Source: Bacilli bacterium
GTDB taxonomy: Bacteria; Bacillota_I; Bacilli_A; RF39; UBA660
DNA length: 13,143 bases
Assembly: GCA_028703035.1 (NCBI GenBank)
Contig: JAQVNR010000039.1
Span: forward strand, 1-13,143
Reading direction: 5' to 3'
The notes below the pieces were generated by a model. That model worked only from the letters and a program-made list of their open reading frames with translations, did no database searches and had not been told where the DNA came from. Both the position numbers and the translations under genes were made by a program. This document shows, one piece after another, positions 1-6,415 of this stretch (the stretch's first letter is position 1; every line of letters begins with the position of its first letter).

Positions 1-1
1 A

Positions 2-322
2 AATGATACAACAATAGGTAATGGAGCGTTAACCTATCCGATAGGCTTAATAAGCGCAGATGAAACTTCAATGGCAGGATTAGTATATTCCACAAGTAAT
101 AATACAAACTATTTATATACAAACCAGTCATATTGGCTGGGTTCGCCTATCTGTATCAATGGGGGGGCAGGTACTGCTCGCTCGTTTAGTGCTGACTCTG
201 TCGGCGCTCTGACTCGCTATAGTGTGAATTATGCTTCTGGTCTGCGTGGGGCAGTTTCAATAGACTCTAAGGCTAGAGTAACTGGAACAGGTAGCGCTAC
301 TGATCCGTTTAAATCTCTATAA
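2..322 (+). CDS. C-terminal fragment of a lectin-like/pilin-like surface protein (5' end outside window)
   Basis: The reading frame is open from the left edge, so this is the last 106 residues of a longer protein whose start lies outside the window. Visible landmarks are YPIGLISADE near residue 12, YWLGSP near residue 44, GLRGAVSI near residue 80 and a final segment TGTGSATDPFKSL. From memory, this order (tyrosine-rich YW-x-x-SP, a variable stretch, a G-(L/V)-R-(G/P) strand, then a G-T-G...DP(F/Y) end) recurs in large families of secreted proteins of uncultured gut Bacillota, and it resembles the C-type-lectin-like or formylglycine-enzyme-like fold used as a display scaffold. The function is unknown; binding at the cell surface is inference. 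The codons of residues 44-85 differ sharply from those before and after (see the separate feature). The stop is TAA at 320-322. The ATG at 71 is internal and not the true start. Confidence 0.75.
   Translation, partial: NDTTIGNGALTYPIGLISADETSMAGLVYSTSNNTNYLYTNQSYWLGSPICINGGAGTARSFSADSVGALTRYSVNYASGLRGAVSIDSKARVTGTGSATDPFKSL
131..254 (+). other. Candidate hypervariable segment (diversity-generating-retroelement-like variable region)
   Basis: Within the fragmentary surface-protein gene, codons from TAT TGG at 131 to about 265 are roughly 53% GC and only about 15% A by hand count (71 G/C and 20 A in 135 bases), while surrounding DNA is about 30% GC and A-rich. In codons 152-244 about 25 of 31 end in C or T and only one ends in A; upstream, nearly half of the codons end in A. 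Loss of A and a run of NNY codons is what A-to-N mutagenesis of AAY codons in a template repeat would leave. The segment ends in a GC-rich stretch at 239-254, the position where such elements carry their homing signal. It also holds a run of seven G at 161-167. No reverse transcriptase or template repeat lies in the window, so this remains a hypothesis. Confidence 0.4.
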
Positions 323-373
323 ATAGAAGATAAACCGTGCGCTCAAGAGTATTACAGCAATTTATTTTCTTTG

Positions 374-398
374 CTGCTTTCTTTTTAAAAGAAAGTAG
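374..398. terminator. Inverted repeat between convergent genes, possible bidirectional terminator
   Basis: A perfect 9-bp inverted repeat (CTTTCTTTT at 377-385, AAAAGAAAG at 387-395, one base between) is extended to 12 pairs by CTG/TAG with one G-T pair. It lies between the + strand surface-protein stop (322) and the - strand gerAB stop (404). There is no clear T-run after the stem on either strand, so termination is inferred from position only. Confidence 0.4.
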
Positions 399-403
399 AT
401 GAT

Positions 404-1258
404 TTAAAATAAAATATTAATTTTTGTGATAAAGATTGAATAAGTTATAAATATTACTATTAATAAAGATAGTAATATTTTTTTATTTATGTTGTTGCTT
501 GCTATGCCTAGCATAGTAAAACTTTCAAATATCCAGCTCATAAATAGGATATTTTGGATGTTTTCGATGATATTTAAGATTGATATTTTTTTGAAGATTA
601 TATATTCTGGATATTTGTAAATTGATGCAACTGGTGCTCCTAGGATGCCAATTATTAATGTAAATAAAAGTAGTGTATAAAGTGATGATAATAGATATGC
701 TTTATAGTTATAGTTTTCTTTAAAGTTTGGGAGTATTAGATATGGTATTGTACTAAGTAAAGAAAAATAAATAGCTGATATTAATATATTAGTTAGGTTA
801 AAATTATTTGTTAGGGATATGTTGTTTATATCTATTAGAGGTATTAATGAAAGTGATGTTATTAGAAAAAGGATAATATTAATTATAAATAAGATATTAG
901 CAATTTTAAATATGTTTTCTTTATTTTTACTTCGAGAATAGATGAGGATTAAAAGTAAAGCTGCTAAGATAATTATTTTAGGAGTTTGATTTAAATAAAT
1001 AGTTGATATTGAATTAGTTAATGAGTATGTTCCATATATTAGTAGGATAATACTTATTATTATTTTTATAATGTTTATATTATTTAATTTTTTTATTATT
1101 TGGTTTAGGATTAATCCTAGGAATATTCCTAGGATTATACTAAGGTAATAGTATGACCCAGTTATATTTATTATTTTATAAATACCAAAACCTAGAAATA
1201 AAGGCCTTGCTAGGAGAAAAAGAGTACTGTTGTATTCGTGTTTAGTTATATTTTTCAT
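404..1258 (-). CDS. gerAB: Spore germinant receptor B subunit (GerAB-like), compact form
   Basis: This is the integral membrane subunit of a GerA-type germinant receptor, a member of the amino acid/polyamine/organocation transporter superfamily that sits in the spore inner membrane and is thought to bind the germinant. The 284-residue product is almost entirely hydrophobic, with about nine candidate membrane segments (roughly residues 12-32, 37-55, 62-85, 92-108, 115-140, 155-175, 186-210, 228-252, 258-280). Known GerAB proteins are about 360 residues with ten segments, so this one is short by some 70 residues. Sequence similarity alone is weak; the assignment rests on the hydrophobic profile plus position as the last gene of the A-C-B operon. 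Its ATG overlaps the TGA of gerAC by four bases (1255-1258), which implies coupled translation. There is no sign of a frameshift, so a compact family member is more likely than a pseudogene. Confidence 0.8.
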   Translation of the reverse strand: MKNITKHEYNSTLFLLARPLFLGFGIYKIINITGSYYYLSIILGIFLGLILNQIIKKLNNINIIKIIISIILLIYGTYSLTNSISTIYLNQTPKIIILAALLLILIYSRSKNKENIFKIANILFIINIILFLITSLSLIPLIDINNISLTNNFNLTNILISAIYFSLLSTIPYLILPNFKENYNYKAYLLSSLYTLLLFTLIIGILGAPVASIYKYPEYIIFKKISILNIIENIQNILFMSWIFESFTMLGIASNNINKKILLSLLIVIFITYSIFITKINILF

Positions 1259-2244
1259 GAGGATACTCCTTTATAGATTAAGCTTTTATTTTCTAAGATA
1301 ATATTAGTACTTATTCGGTATTTAATAGCTTTTTTATTTTTAGTATATCTTTTAAGGCCTATAGGGTCACTTTGGAGAGATATTAAATTATTGATAAAGC
1401 TTTCGAGTTTCTTATTAAAATTTATATTTACTTCATCTATTATTTTATTTTCATCAAGAGAAACAGATTCTAAAAATGTACCAGTAAGGGTAGGGATAAT
1501 ATATAAAGTATTGTTTTTAAAACAGATGGTGGTTTGATAATAACTAGTTTTAAAAACAATATTATTATCTATTTCTAAATAATAATCACGATGATTATTT
1601 AGAAGGATATTATATAGGGCCAAGCTTTCTTTATTTAGAGTATCTATTATTATATTATCTTTGAATATTGCTGCTTTATCTATTATTATAGTGTTTTCTT
1701 TTATATTTATAATTGGCAGAATAATATCATAGTCTTTATTTAAATAATTATTTAAAAGATTATCTAATTTAATATTTATAATATTACTATCAGTATTTTT
1801 AAATAAATTACTGATATATTTACCAAATATTTCTTCTTGTTTTATAATGTTTTCGATAGCTTCTTTAGGTTTATCGCAGATAGCGATATTAAAGTCAAAT
1901 GAAAAGTTATTATCGCGTGTTACATAATCTAAAATATTACTAAGTTTCTTATTAGCAGCTTCTGTACTTATTAATAATATATTTAAATTAATAAAGTATA
2001 GATCTTTATTAAAGGATAGGGATGCATTTTGGATAGCTGCTTCAATAGTTTTACCTGTTCCTTCTAAAATATAAGAAGAAAATTTATTATCTTTTTGATT
2101 TTCTTCAATTTCTAAGATAATATTAAAGTTATTATCTTGATAGTCAAGAGCTAAACTTGAAACAAAAGCAAGATCACTTACTTCTTTATAGTTGTAGCAC
2201 CCAGTTAGTAATAGGCACGCAAATAAAATAATTATTTTTTTCAT
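1255..2244 (-). CDS. gerAC: Spore germinant receptor C subunit, lipoprotein (GerAC-like)
   Basis: This is the lipoprotein subunit of the GerA-type germinant receptor, anchored by a diacylglyceryl group to the outer face of the spore inner membrane. The N-terminus is a lipoprotein signal: MKK, a hydrophobic core at residues 4-13, then lipobox L13-T14-G15-C16, with C16 as the lipidated residue. Directly after it, YNYKEVSDLAFVSSLALD matches the conserved GerAC start (CW-D-x-x-E-I-x-x-L-A-x-V-x-x-x-x-x-D). At 329 residues it is slightly shorter than typical members (about 370). Its ATG (2242-2244) directly abuts the TAA of gerAA, and its TGA overlaps the start of gerAB, so the three genes are one transcription and translation unit. 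It is the only gene here ending in TGA; even if that codon were read through, only two more codons would follow before TAA. Confidence 0.9.
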   Translation of the reverse strand: MKKIIILFACLLLTGCYNYKEVSDLAFVSSLALDYQDNNFNIILEIEENQKDNKFSSYILEGTGKTIEAAIQNASLSFNKDLYFINLNILLISTEAANKKLSNILDYVTRDNNFSFDFNIAICDKPKEAIENIIKQEEIFGKYISNLFKNTDSNIINIKLDNLLNNYLNKDYDIILPIINIKENTIIIDKAAIFKDNIIIDTLNKESLALYNILLNNHRDYYLEIDNNIVFKTSYYQTTICFKNNTLYIIPTLTGTFLESVSLDENKIIDEVNINFNKKLESFINNLISLQSDPIGLKRYTKNKKAIKYRISTNIILENKSLIYKGVSS

Positions 2245-3642
2245 TTAAGCCTGCTTTCTAACATTATCTGTTAAGTATTTACTCCGTTTATCTTGTTTTT
2301 TTCTTTTTACTTTAAGTAAAGTTTCTTTTAGGTAAGAAAAGTCTAGTGGTGAGACTGGGAACATATATGACAGATTATAAACTTTATATGAGCATAGATT
2401 AATGAGCATCATAATAAAAGCAAGGGTTAGGCCATATAGACCAAGGAAGGATGCAAATAGTAGGTAAATATAGCGCCAGGCACGAACTGCACCATTTATT
2501 TCTACTTCATTAAATATTAAACTACTTATAAAAGTAATTGCAATAACTATGATCATAATAGGGGAAACAATTCCTGATGCAACAGCTGATTCACCTAAGA
2601 TTAGCGCGCCTAATATGGAAACAGCGCTTCCATAGTTACTAGCAAACCTTACATCACTTTCTCTTAGGAGTTCGCAGACAAAGAGCATAATAATTGCCTC
2701 GACTATTGAGGGAAAAGGCACGCCAAATCTTTGGGTGGAAATATTCATAAGAAGAAGTCCAGGAATGGTTTCCTGGTTATAGTTAGTAGTAGCGATATAA
2801 AAAGCCGGAGTTATAATGGTTAAAATAAAACAGATCATTCTTAGGACTTTTAAATAATTAGTATTTAAAGCACTTGTATAATCATCAACAGTTGGATTAA
2901 TAAAGTCTGCAAGAACTGCTGGAAGAATAATAGCAAAGGGAGAGTTATCAACTAAGATAACTATTTTTCCTTCTAAAAGAGCATTAATAATTGTATCAGG
3001 TCTTTCAGTTAGTTTCATCGGCGGAAAAACATTTTTATTTTCATTAAATAAATATTGTTTTAATTCTCCAGCTGAAGTAATTGCATCTGTATCAATGGAA
3101 TCTAGTTTATTTATTATTTCATTAACCAATTCTTTTTTAGCAATGTTATCAATATAAATAACACTAGTATTAGTTTTAGAATATCTACCTACTAGATTAT
3201 TTTTGGTTTTTAAATGACTACTTTTAATTCTTCTTTTAATTAAACCAATGTTTTTATTAATATTTTCAACAAGTGAGTCTTTAGGTCCATATATAGCAGG
3301 TTCTACTTTAGAGTCATCTATGCCCCGGTCTAGTTCGGCTTTAGTTTCAACAGCGTATATATTTTGTTTATCTAAAATAATAGTAAAGCCACTACATAAA
3401 TATTCTTCTGCCTGACTAATATTTATTATTTTAAGGTTAGGACCAGATAAAGCCTTTTTAACTGAAAGTTTATTTTTACTTGGAAGAGTTAAAGGAGTTA
3501 AAATATAGCTATTAACTCTGTCACCACTACTTACGGTTTCTAAAAATACTATATAAATAGTATTAAATCTTTTTTTAATAGGTCTAATTATTAAATCAGG
3601 AGTATGAGTAAATAAATCTTTAATTATTTTTAAATTTTCCAT
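2245..3642 (-). CDS. gerAA: Spore germinant receptor A subunit (GerAA-like)
   Basis: This is the A subunit of a GerA/GerB/GerK-type receptor (GerA family). In known receptors it acts with B and C in the spore inner membrane to start germination, and recent work on the family describes the A subunit as an oligomeric ion channel. The 465-residue product has the two-part layout of the family: a soluble N-terminal region (about 1-215) with IVFLETVSSGDRVN and RPIKK near its start, then ERPD (213-216) and EGKIVILVDNSPFAIILPA (224-242), the usual entry to the membrane domain. Membrane segments follow at about 265-285, 308-325, 340-375 and 390-418, with QRFGVPFPSIVEA (304-316), ELLRE (324-328) and GLYGLTLAFIMMLINLCS (401-418) all recognisable. 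It is first in the operon, abuts gerAC, and faces away from infC across a 301-base gap. Confidence 0.95.
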   Translation of the reverse strand: MENLKIIKDLFTHTPDLIIRPIKKRFNTIYIVFLETVSSGDRVNSYILTPLTLPSKNKLSVKKALSGPNLKIINISQAEEYLCSGFTIILDKQNIYAVETKAELDRGIDDSKVEPAIYGPKDSLVENINKNIGLIKRRIKSSHLKTKNNLVGRYSKTNTSVIYIDNIAKKELVNEIINKLDSIDTDAITSAGELKQYLFNENKNVFPPMKLTERPDTIINALLEGKIVILVDNSPFAIILPAVLADFINPTVDDYTSALNTNYLKVLRMICFILTIITPAFYIATTNYNQETIPGLLLMNISTQRFGVPFPSIVEAIIMLFVCELLRESDVRFASNYGSAVSILGALILGESAVASGIVSPIMIIVIAITFISSLIFNEVEINGAVRAWRYIYLLFASFLGLYGLTLAFIMMLINLCSYKVYNLSYMFPVSPLDFSYLKETLLKVKRKKQDKRSKYLTDNVRKQA

Positions 3643-3677
3643 AGTATCACTTATTTTATTATGTTCTTAAAAGAAAG

Positions 3678-3707
3678 AGATATGTATTTTATAAACTTTT
3701 GTATTAA
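3678..3707 (-). promoter_or_regulatory. Possible sigma-G-like (forespore) promoter of the ger operon
   Basis: On the minus strand TTAATA (3707-3702) and CATATCT (3684-3678) are separated by 17 bases, close to the sigma-G consensus TGAATA-17/18-CATACTA. The distance to the gerAA start at 3642 leaves a short leader of about 30 bases. Germinant receptor operons are sigma-G-controlled in Bacillus. The match is imperfect and the region is AT-rich, so a chance hit is possible. Confidence 0.35.
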
Positions 3708-3773
3708 TAAAGATAATATATAATGTTTTACAATCATAGTATTAAAATAGAAAATTTAAAAATACGATTTTTC

Positions 3774-3801
3774 TTGACAATGAGATGATTGATGATATAA
3801 T
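3774..3801 (+). promoter_or_regulatory. Consensus sigma-A promoter of infC-rpmI-rplT
   Basis: TTGACA (3774-3779) and TATAAT (3796-3801) both match the vegetative consensus exactly, with a 16-base spacer. It is the strongest promoter-like sequence I see in the window and drives a long leader of about 135 bases before the infC start. Confidence 0.9.
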
Positions 3802-3807
3802 TAACTT

Positions 3808-3935
3808 GTCATTTAAGGAAAGCGAATGATCCACATTCCACCTGATTTACAAATGTAAAAAGGTAAATGCCATAAGATAACTTAAGGTTTTATAGTGGAT
3901 GCATAGCGCGTTCACTTTTTGATTATATGGAGGTG
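3808..3935 (+). promoter_or_regulatory. infC leader, probable L20-responsive attenuator
   Basis: The 5' leader of the infC operon contains mutually exclusive structures. ATCCAC (3829-3834) can pair with GTGGAT (3895-3900), and that same GTGGAT is the 5' arm of the terminator hairpin at 3895-3915. Further pairings are possible, such as ATTTAC (3845-3850) with GTAAAT (3863-3868). In B. subtilis and relatives the homologous leader (Rfam L20_leader) binds ribosomal protein L20, the product of the third gene, and excess L20 favours premature termination. Family membership is inferred from gene context and this topology; the pairing itself is visible. The leader ends at the Shine-Dalgarno GGAGGTG (3929-3935). 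Confidence 0.7.
3895..3920 (+). terminator. Attenuator terminator inside the infC leader
   Basis: The 8-bp stem GTGGATGC (3895-3902) with GCGTTCAC (3908-3915) includes G-T pairs, has loop ATAGC, and is followed by TTTTT (3916-3920). It lies before the infC Shine-Dalgarno site, so it would act as a conditional terminator and not at the end of a gene. Confidence 0.75.
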
Positions 3936-3943
3936 CTTTTAAA

Positions 3944-4474
3944 ATAGCAAATAATGTCAGAAAAGACGAATTACCTATTAATAAGAACATTAAAGTCAGT
4001 GAGCTTATGGTTATCGGACCCAATGGAGAACAGATGGGAAGTAAAAAACTTGAAGATGCTTTAACACTAGCAAACTATGCTGGTCTTGATTTAGTTTTAA
4101 TGAGCGGTAATAATCCTCAAGCTGTAGGAAAAATTATGGATTATAATAAATATCGTTATGAGAAACAAAAGAAGCAAAAAGAAGCTTTAAAGACTCAAAG
4201 AGCGGGTAATAAGGAAATTAAGGAATATCAATTTTCTGTAAAAATTGATATTGGTGACTTTAATACTCGTAAGAAAAATGCTGAGGAATATTTAATTAAG
4301 GGTCATAAGATAAAAGCGACATTAAGATTTAAAGGTCGTGAAATGACTCACACTGATTTAGGTAGAAATGTTCTTAATCGTTTGGCAGATGAACTATCAG
4401 AAGTAGCGGTAGTTGAAATGTCGCCAAAACTTGAGGGTAGAACAATGACAATGATACTAGCGCCCAAAAAATAA
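3944..4474 (+). CDS. infC: Translation initiation factor IF-3, with AUA start codon
   Basis: IF-3 binds the 30S subunit, keeps subunits apart and proofreads start-codon and initiator-tRNA pairing. The first in-frame ATG is at 4007, but the family's conserved N-terminus lies upstream of it in the same frame: ANNVRKDELPINKNIKVSEL leads into MVIGPNGEQMGSKK. The only good start is ATA at 3944, eight bases after a perfect GGAGGTG (3929-3935). The protein is then 176 residues, the normal IF-3 length. The N-terminal domain (about 1-80) carries GPNGEQMG, a basic linker follows, and the C-terminal domain (about 90-176) carries KEYQFSVKIDIGDFNTRKK and FKGREMTHTDLG. Rare start codons (AUU, AUA, AUC) are typical of infC and let IF-3 repress its own translation. 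It is the first gene of infC-rpmI-rplT. Confidence 0.95.
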   Translation: MANNVRKDELPINKNIKVSELMVIGPNGEQMGSKKLEDALTLANYAGLDLVLMSGNNPQAVGKIMDYNKYRYEKQKKQKEALKTQRAGNKEIKEYQFSVKIDIGDFNTRKKNAEEYLIKGHKIKATLRFKGREMTHTDLGRNVLNRLADELSEVAVVEMSPKLEGRTMTMILAPKK

Positions 4475-4487
4475 GGAGGAAATTTTT

Positions 4488-4676
4488 ATGTCAAAACAAA
4501 AAACGCATAAAGCGAGTAGTAAAGTTTTTAAAAAGAAAAAAAATGGAACATTAACATTTAAAAAATCTGGAGGAAACCATAAAACTGCTAAAGATTCTAG
4601 CAAACAAGTTAGACAAAGAAGAAATAAAGGAATACTTGCGAAAGGAGATACTGACAGATTAAGTTCTGTTATCTAA
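4488..4676 (+). CDS. rpmI: 50S ribosomal protein L35
   Basis: This small basic large-subunit protein has 62 residues, the normal size. It begins MSKQKTHKASSKVFKKKKNG, matching the family pattern K-x-K-T-x-(K/R)-x-x-x-K-R-F-K-x-T-x-x-G, and later has QVRQRRNKGILAKGD near the conserved K-R-x-x-R-x-x-x-x-(L/V) region. A perfect AAGGAGG at 4473-4479 overlaps the infC stop codon and lies 8 bases before the ATG. It is the middle gene of the infC operon and is presumably subject to the same leader attenuation. Confidence 0.95.
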   Translation: MSKQKTHKASSKVFKKKKNGTLTFKKSGGNHKTAKDSSKQVRQRRNKGILAKGDTDRLSSVI

Positions 4677-4685
4677 GGTGGTAAT

Positions 4686-5255
4686 ATGACAAGAGTTAAA
4701 GGTGGTCCAGTTGCTAAAAACCGTCGAAGAAAAATTTTAAAACAAGCTAAAGGATATTTTGGAAGTAAACATCGTTTATTTAAAACAGCTCAAGAACAAC
4801 TTTTCCATAGTGGAGAATATGCATATCGTGACCGTAAACAAAACAAAAGAAATTTTCGTAAATTATGGATTACTCGCATCAATGCAGCTTGCCGTAAAAA
4901 TGATTTAAGTTATTCTAGATTTATAAATGGTTTAAATAAAGCAGGAATTGAAATAAATCGTAAGATGCTTTCAGAAATTGCTATTGATAATCCAAAATAT
5001 TTCTCTGAACTAGTTAAACTAGCTAAAGCTGGTTTAGAAGGTAAAACAGTTAAACCAGAAGAAAAGAAAGAAATAAAGACAGAAAAGCCAACAGTTAAAA
5101 AAGAAGTTAAAACAGAAAAAACAGCTGTAAAAAAAGAAGTTAAAACTGATTTAAGTAAATTAACTGTCGTTAAGTTAAGAGATATGGCAAAAACTAAAAA
5201 AATCACTGGTTATTCAACCATGAAAAAAGCTGATTTAATTTCAGCTTTACAATAA
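4686..5255 (+). CDS. rplT: 50S ribosomal protein L20 with C-terminal Rho_N/SAP-like extension
   Basis: L20 binds 23S rRNA early in 50S assembly and, in Bacillota, represses its own operon through the infC leader. Residues 1-118 are a full canonical L20 (MTRVKGGPVAKNRRRKILK at the start, INRKMLSEIAIDNP at 90-103, ELVKLAKAGLEG at 108-119), and the family usually ends there. Here about 70 more residues follow: a Lys/Glu-rich linker (120-153) with two near-identical 11-residue repeats (KTEKPTVKKEV, KTEKTAVKKEV), then LSKLTVVKLRDMAKTKKITG...MKKADLISAL (156-188). The last part resembles the Rho N-terminal/SAP-like helical nucleic-acid-binding motif (L-T-V-x-x-L-R-x-x-A-K...G-Y-S-x-M-K-K-x-x-L-I). 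The frame is continuous and the terminator follows the extended stop, so the extension is real. Its effect on ribosome assembly or autoregulation is unknown. Confidence 0.95.
   Translation: MTRVKGGPVAKNRRRKILKQAKGYFGSKHRLFKTAQEQLFHSGEYAYRDRKQNKRNFRKLWITRINAACRKNDLSYSRFINGLNKAGIEINRKMLSEIAIDNPKYFSELVKLAKAGLEGKTVKPEEKKEIKTEKPTVKKEVKTEKTAVKKEVKTDLSKLTVVKLRDMAKTKKITGYSTMKKADLISALQ
5076..5141 (+). repeat. Two tandem 33-bp units in the L20 linker
   Basis: Units at 5076-5108 and 5109-5141 encode KTEKPTVKKEV and KTEKTAVKKEV, differing at two residues. The repeat is in frame, so gain or loss of a unit would only change linker length. Confidence 0.8.
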
Positions 5256-5280
5256 GATTGATTTTTTCAATCTTATTTTT
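5251..5280 (+). terminator. Rho-independent terminator of the infC operon
   Basis: The 11-bp perfect stem AATAAGATTGA (5251-5261) with TCAATCTTATT (5267-5277) has a T5 loop and a T-rich tail. The rplT stop codon (5253-5255) is inside the 5' arm. Confidence 0.9.
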
Positions 5281-5324
5281 ATCGCTAAAATAAGATAGCT
5301 AAGACTTCAGTAGGAGGAAGATTT

Positions 5325-5990
5325 ATGTTAAAATATATTGGCAAGGGCTCATGTTTTAATATTAAGGAAATAAATAATAGTGCGTATTATAAAGATCATA
5401 AATATTTATTGATAATAGATTGTGGAGAAACTGTAGCAACCGAAATATTGAAGATAGGTTTATTAAATGATATAGAAGAAGTGGATATATTAATTACCCA
5501 TTTTCATTCTGATCATATCGGAAGTTTACCTACTTTATTATTTTACTTAACCATTATTTTAAAAATTATTCCTAATATTATTTATGAAGAAACGGATAAA
5601 ATGACTGATTATTTGCTACTTTCTGGAAATGATTTAAAGACATTAAATATTATAAAACCAGCAGATGTAAAAAACATTAAAGTTCAGTCGGTTAAACAGA
5701 ATCATTCTCAATTTATAAATGCTTATGGCTATTTAATAAATATTAATGATCAAATAATATATTTTAGTGGAGATTCTAAAAATATTAATGAAGAAATATT
5801 AAGGAAATTTAAAAACAAACAAATCGATTACTTTTATCAAGATGTTTCTAAATACTGTAATGATGCGCACCTGAATATTGAAGATTTAAAAAATCTAATC
5901 CCTCAAGATAAAAGAAAAAAAATTAACTGTATGCATTTAGATGACGATGAATTAAGGGAAAGTCTAGTAAAAATGGGTTTTATTGTTTAA
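5325..5990 (+). CDS. Metallo-beta-lactamase-fold metal-dependent hydrolase
   Basis: This 221-residue cytoplasmic protein (no signal peptide or membrane segment) has the MBL-fold metal-binding signature. THFHSDHIG gives H59-x-H61-x-D63-H64 (motif 2), QNHSQ gives H127 (possible motif 3), YFSGDSKN gives D150 (motif 4, the bridging Asp), and CMHLDDDE gives H204 (motif 5). IDCGE near residue 32 is the usual first-strand Asp. The layout and size resemble the RNase Z/YhfI-like branch of small hydrolases. The substrate cannot be told from the sequence, and a nucleic acid, phosphodiester or lactone are all possible. The Shine-Dalgarno TAGGAGGAA lies just before the ATG at 5325. Terminators on both sides make it a single-gene unit. 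There is no obvious promoter consensus in the 44 bases upstream. Confidence 0.85.
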   Translation: MLKYIGKGSCFNIKEINNSAYYKDHKYLLIIDCGETVATEILKIGLLNDIEEVDILITHFHSDHIGSLPTLLFYLTIILKIIPNIIYEETDKMTDYLLLSGNDLKTLNIIKPADVKNIKVQSVKQNHSQFINAYGYLININDQIIYFSGDSKNINEEILRKFKNKQIDYFYQDVSKYCNDAHLNIEDLKNLIPQDKRKKINCMHLDDDELRESLVKMGFIV

Positions 5991-6014
5991 ATGTAATAAT
6001 AATGTTTTACAACA

Positions 6015-6041
6015 AAAAGCGGAACAAATGTTCCGCTTTTA
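6015..6041 (+). terminator. Rho-independent terminator after the MBL-fold gene
   Basis: The stem AAAAGCGGAACA (6015-6026) with TGTTCCGCTTTT (6029-6040) is perfect over 12 bases and its 3' arm ends in T4. A-rich upstream and T-rich downstream arms could make it act on both strands. Confidence 0.9.
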
Positions 6042-6092
6042 TATTGACTAATATATTCATTTGATTTAAACTATTATTAGTAGGCAATATAA

Positions 6093-6357
6093 ATGAACCA
6101 AAGTAAATTTGAAACAATAACAAATTTATTTGAAAGTAAAGAAATTAGAAGTTTATGGGATGCAGACAAAGAAGAATATTATTTTTCAGTTGTGCTTATC
6201 AAGGCTTGGTAAAGAAAGGGTCGATGAAATATTTGATCTAGAAATAGCTGTAAATAGGGCTATTAATTATTATCGTAATCAAGGATATACTGATCAGTGG
6301 ATTAAGGCTAGGTTGACAGGTATATTAGATAGAAAAAAATTCACCAGCGGTGAGTAA
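6093..6357 (+). pseudogene. Remnant of a DinD/BRO-N-type protein with its middle deleted
   Basis: An ATG at 6093 opens a frame of 39 codons with FESKEIRSLWDADKEEYYFS, the typical start of DNA-damage-inducible protein D and BRO-N-type phage antirepressor proteins (FExKxIRxxWDEEKEEWYFS). It stops at 6210. In another frame, from about 6180 to the TAA at 6355-6357, the sequence reads FQLCLSRLGKERVDE and then DLEIAVNRAINYYRNQGYTD. That matches the later part of the same family (FKLWLAQVGKERIDE...ELAINRALEYYRKKGY). The roughly 75 residues between are missing, and the join lies in TTTTTCAGTTGTG at about 6182-6194, with a frame change. A family Trp has become Cys (TGC). The C-terminus past residue RKKFT is also lost. 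Function is presumably gone. The family is common in prophages and mobile islands. Homology is from memory of conserved motifs. Confidence 0.7.
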
Positions 6358-6415
6358 AAATAATACTTTAGTCTATCAATATATTGATGAAAACAAACAA
6401 GTTTCAGTTGACTAG

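Noticed and set aside
4910..5206. Minus-strand open frame opposite rplT
   Set aside because: It is a mirror of the Lys/Glu-rich rplT codons, with no start signal of its own.
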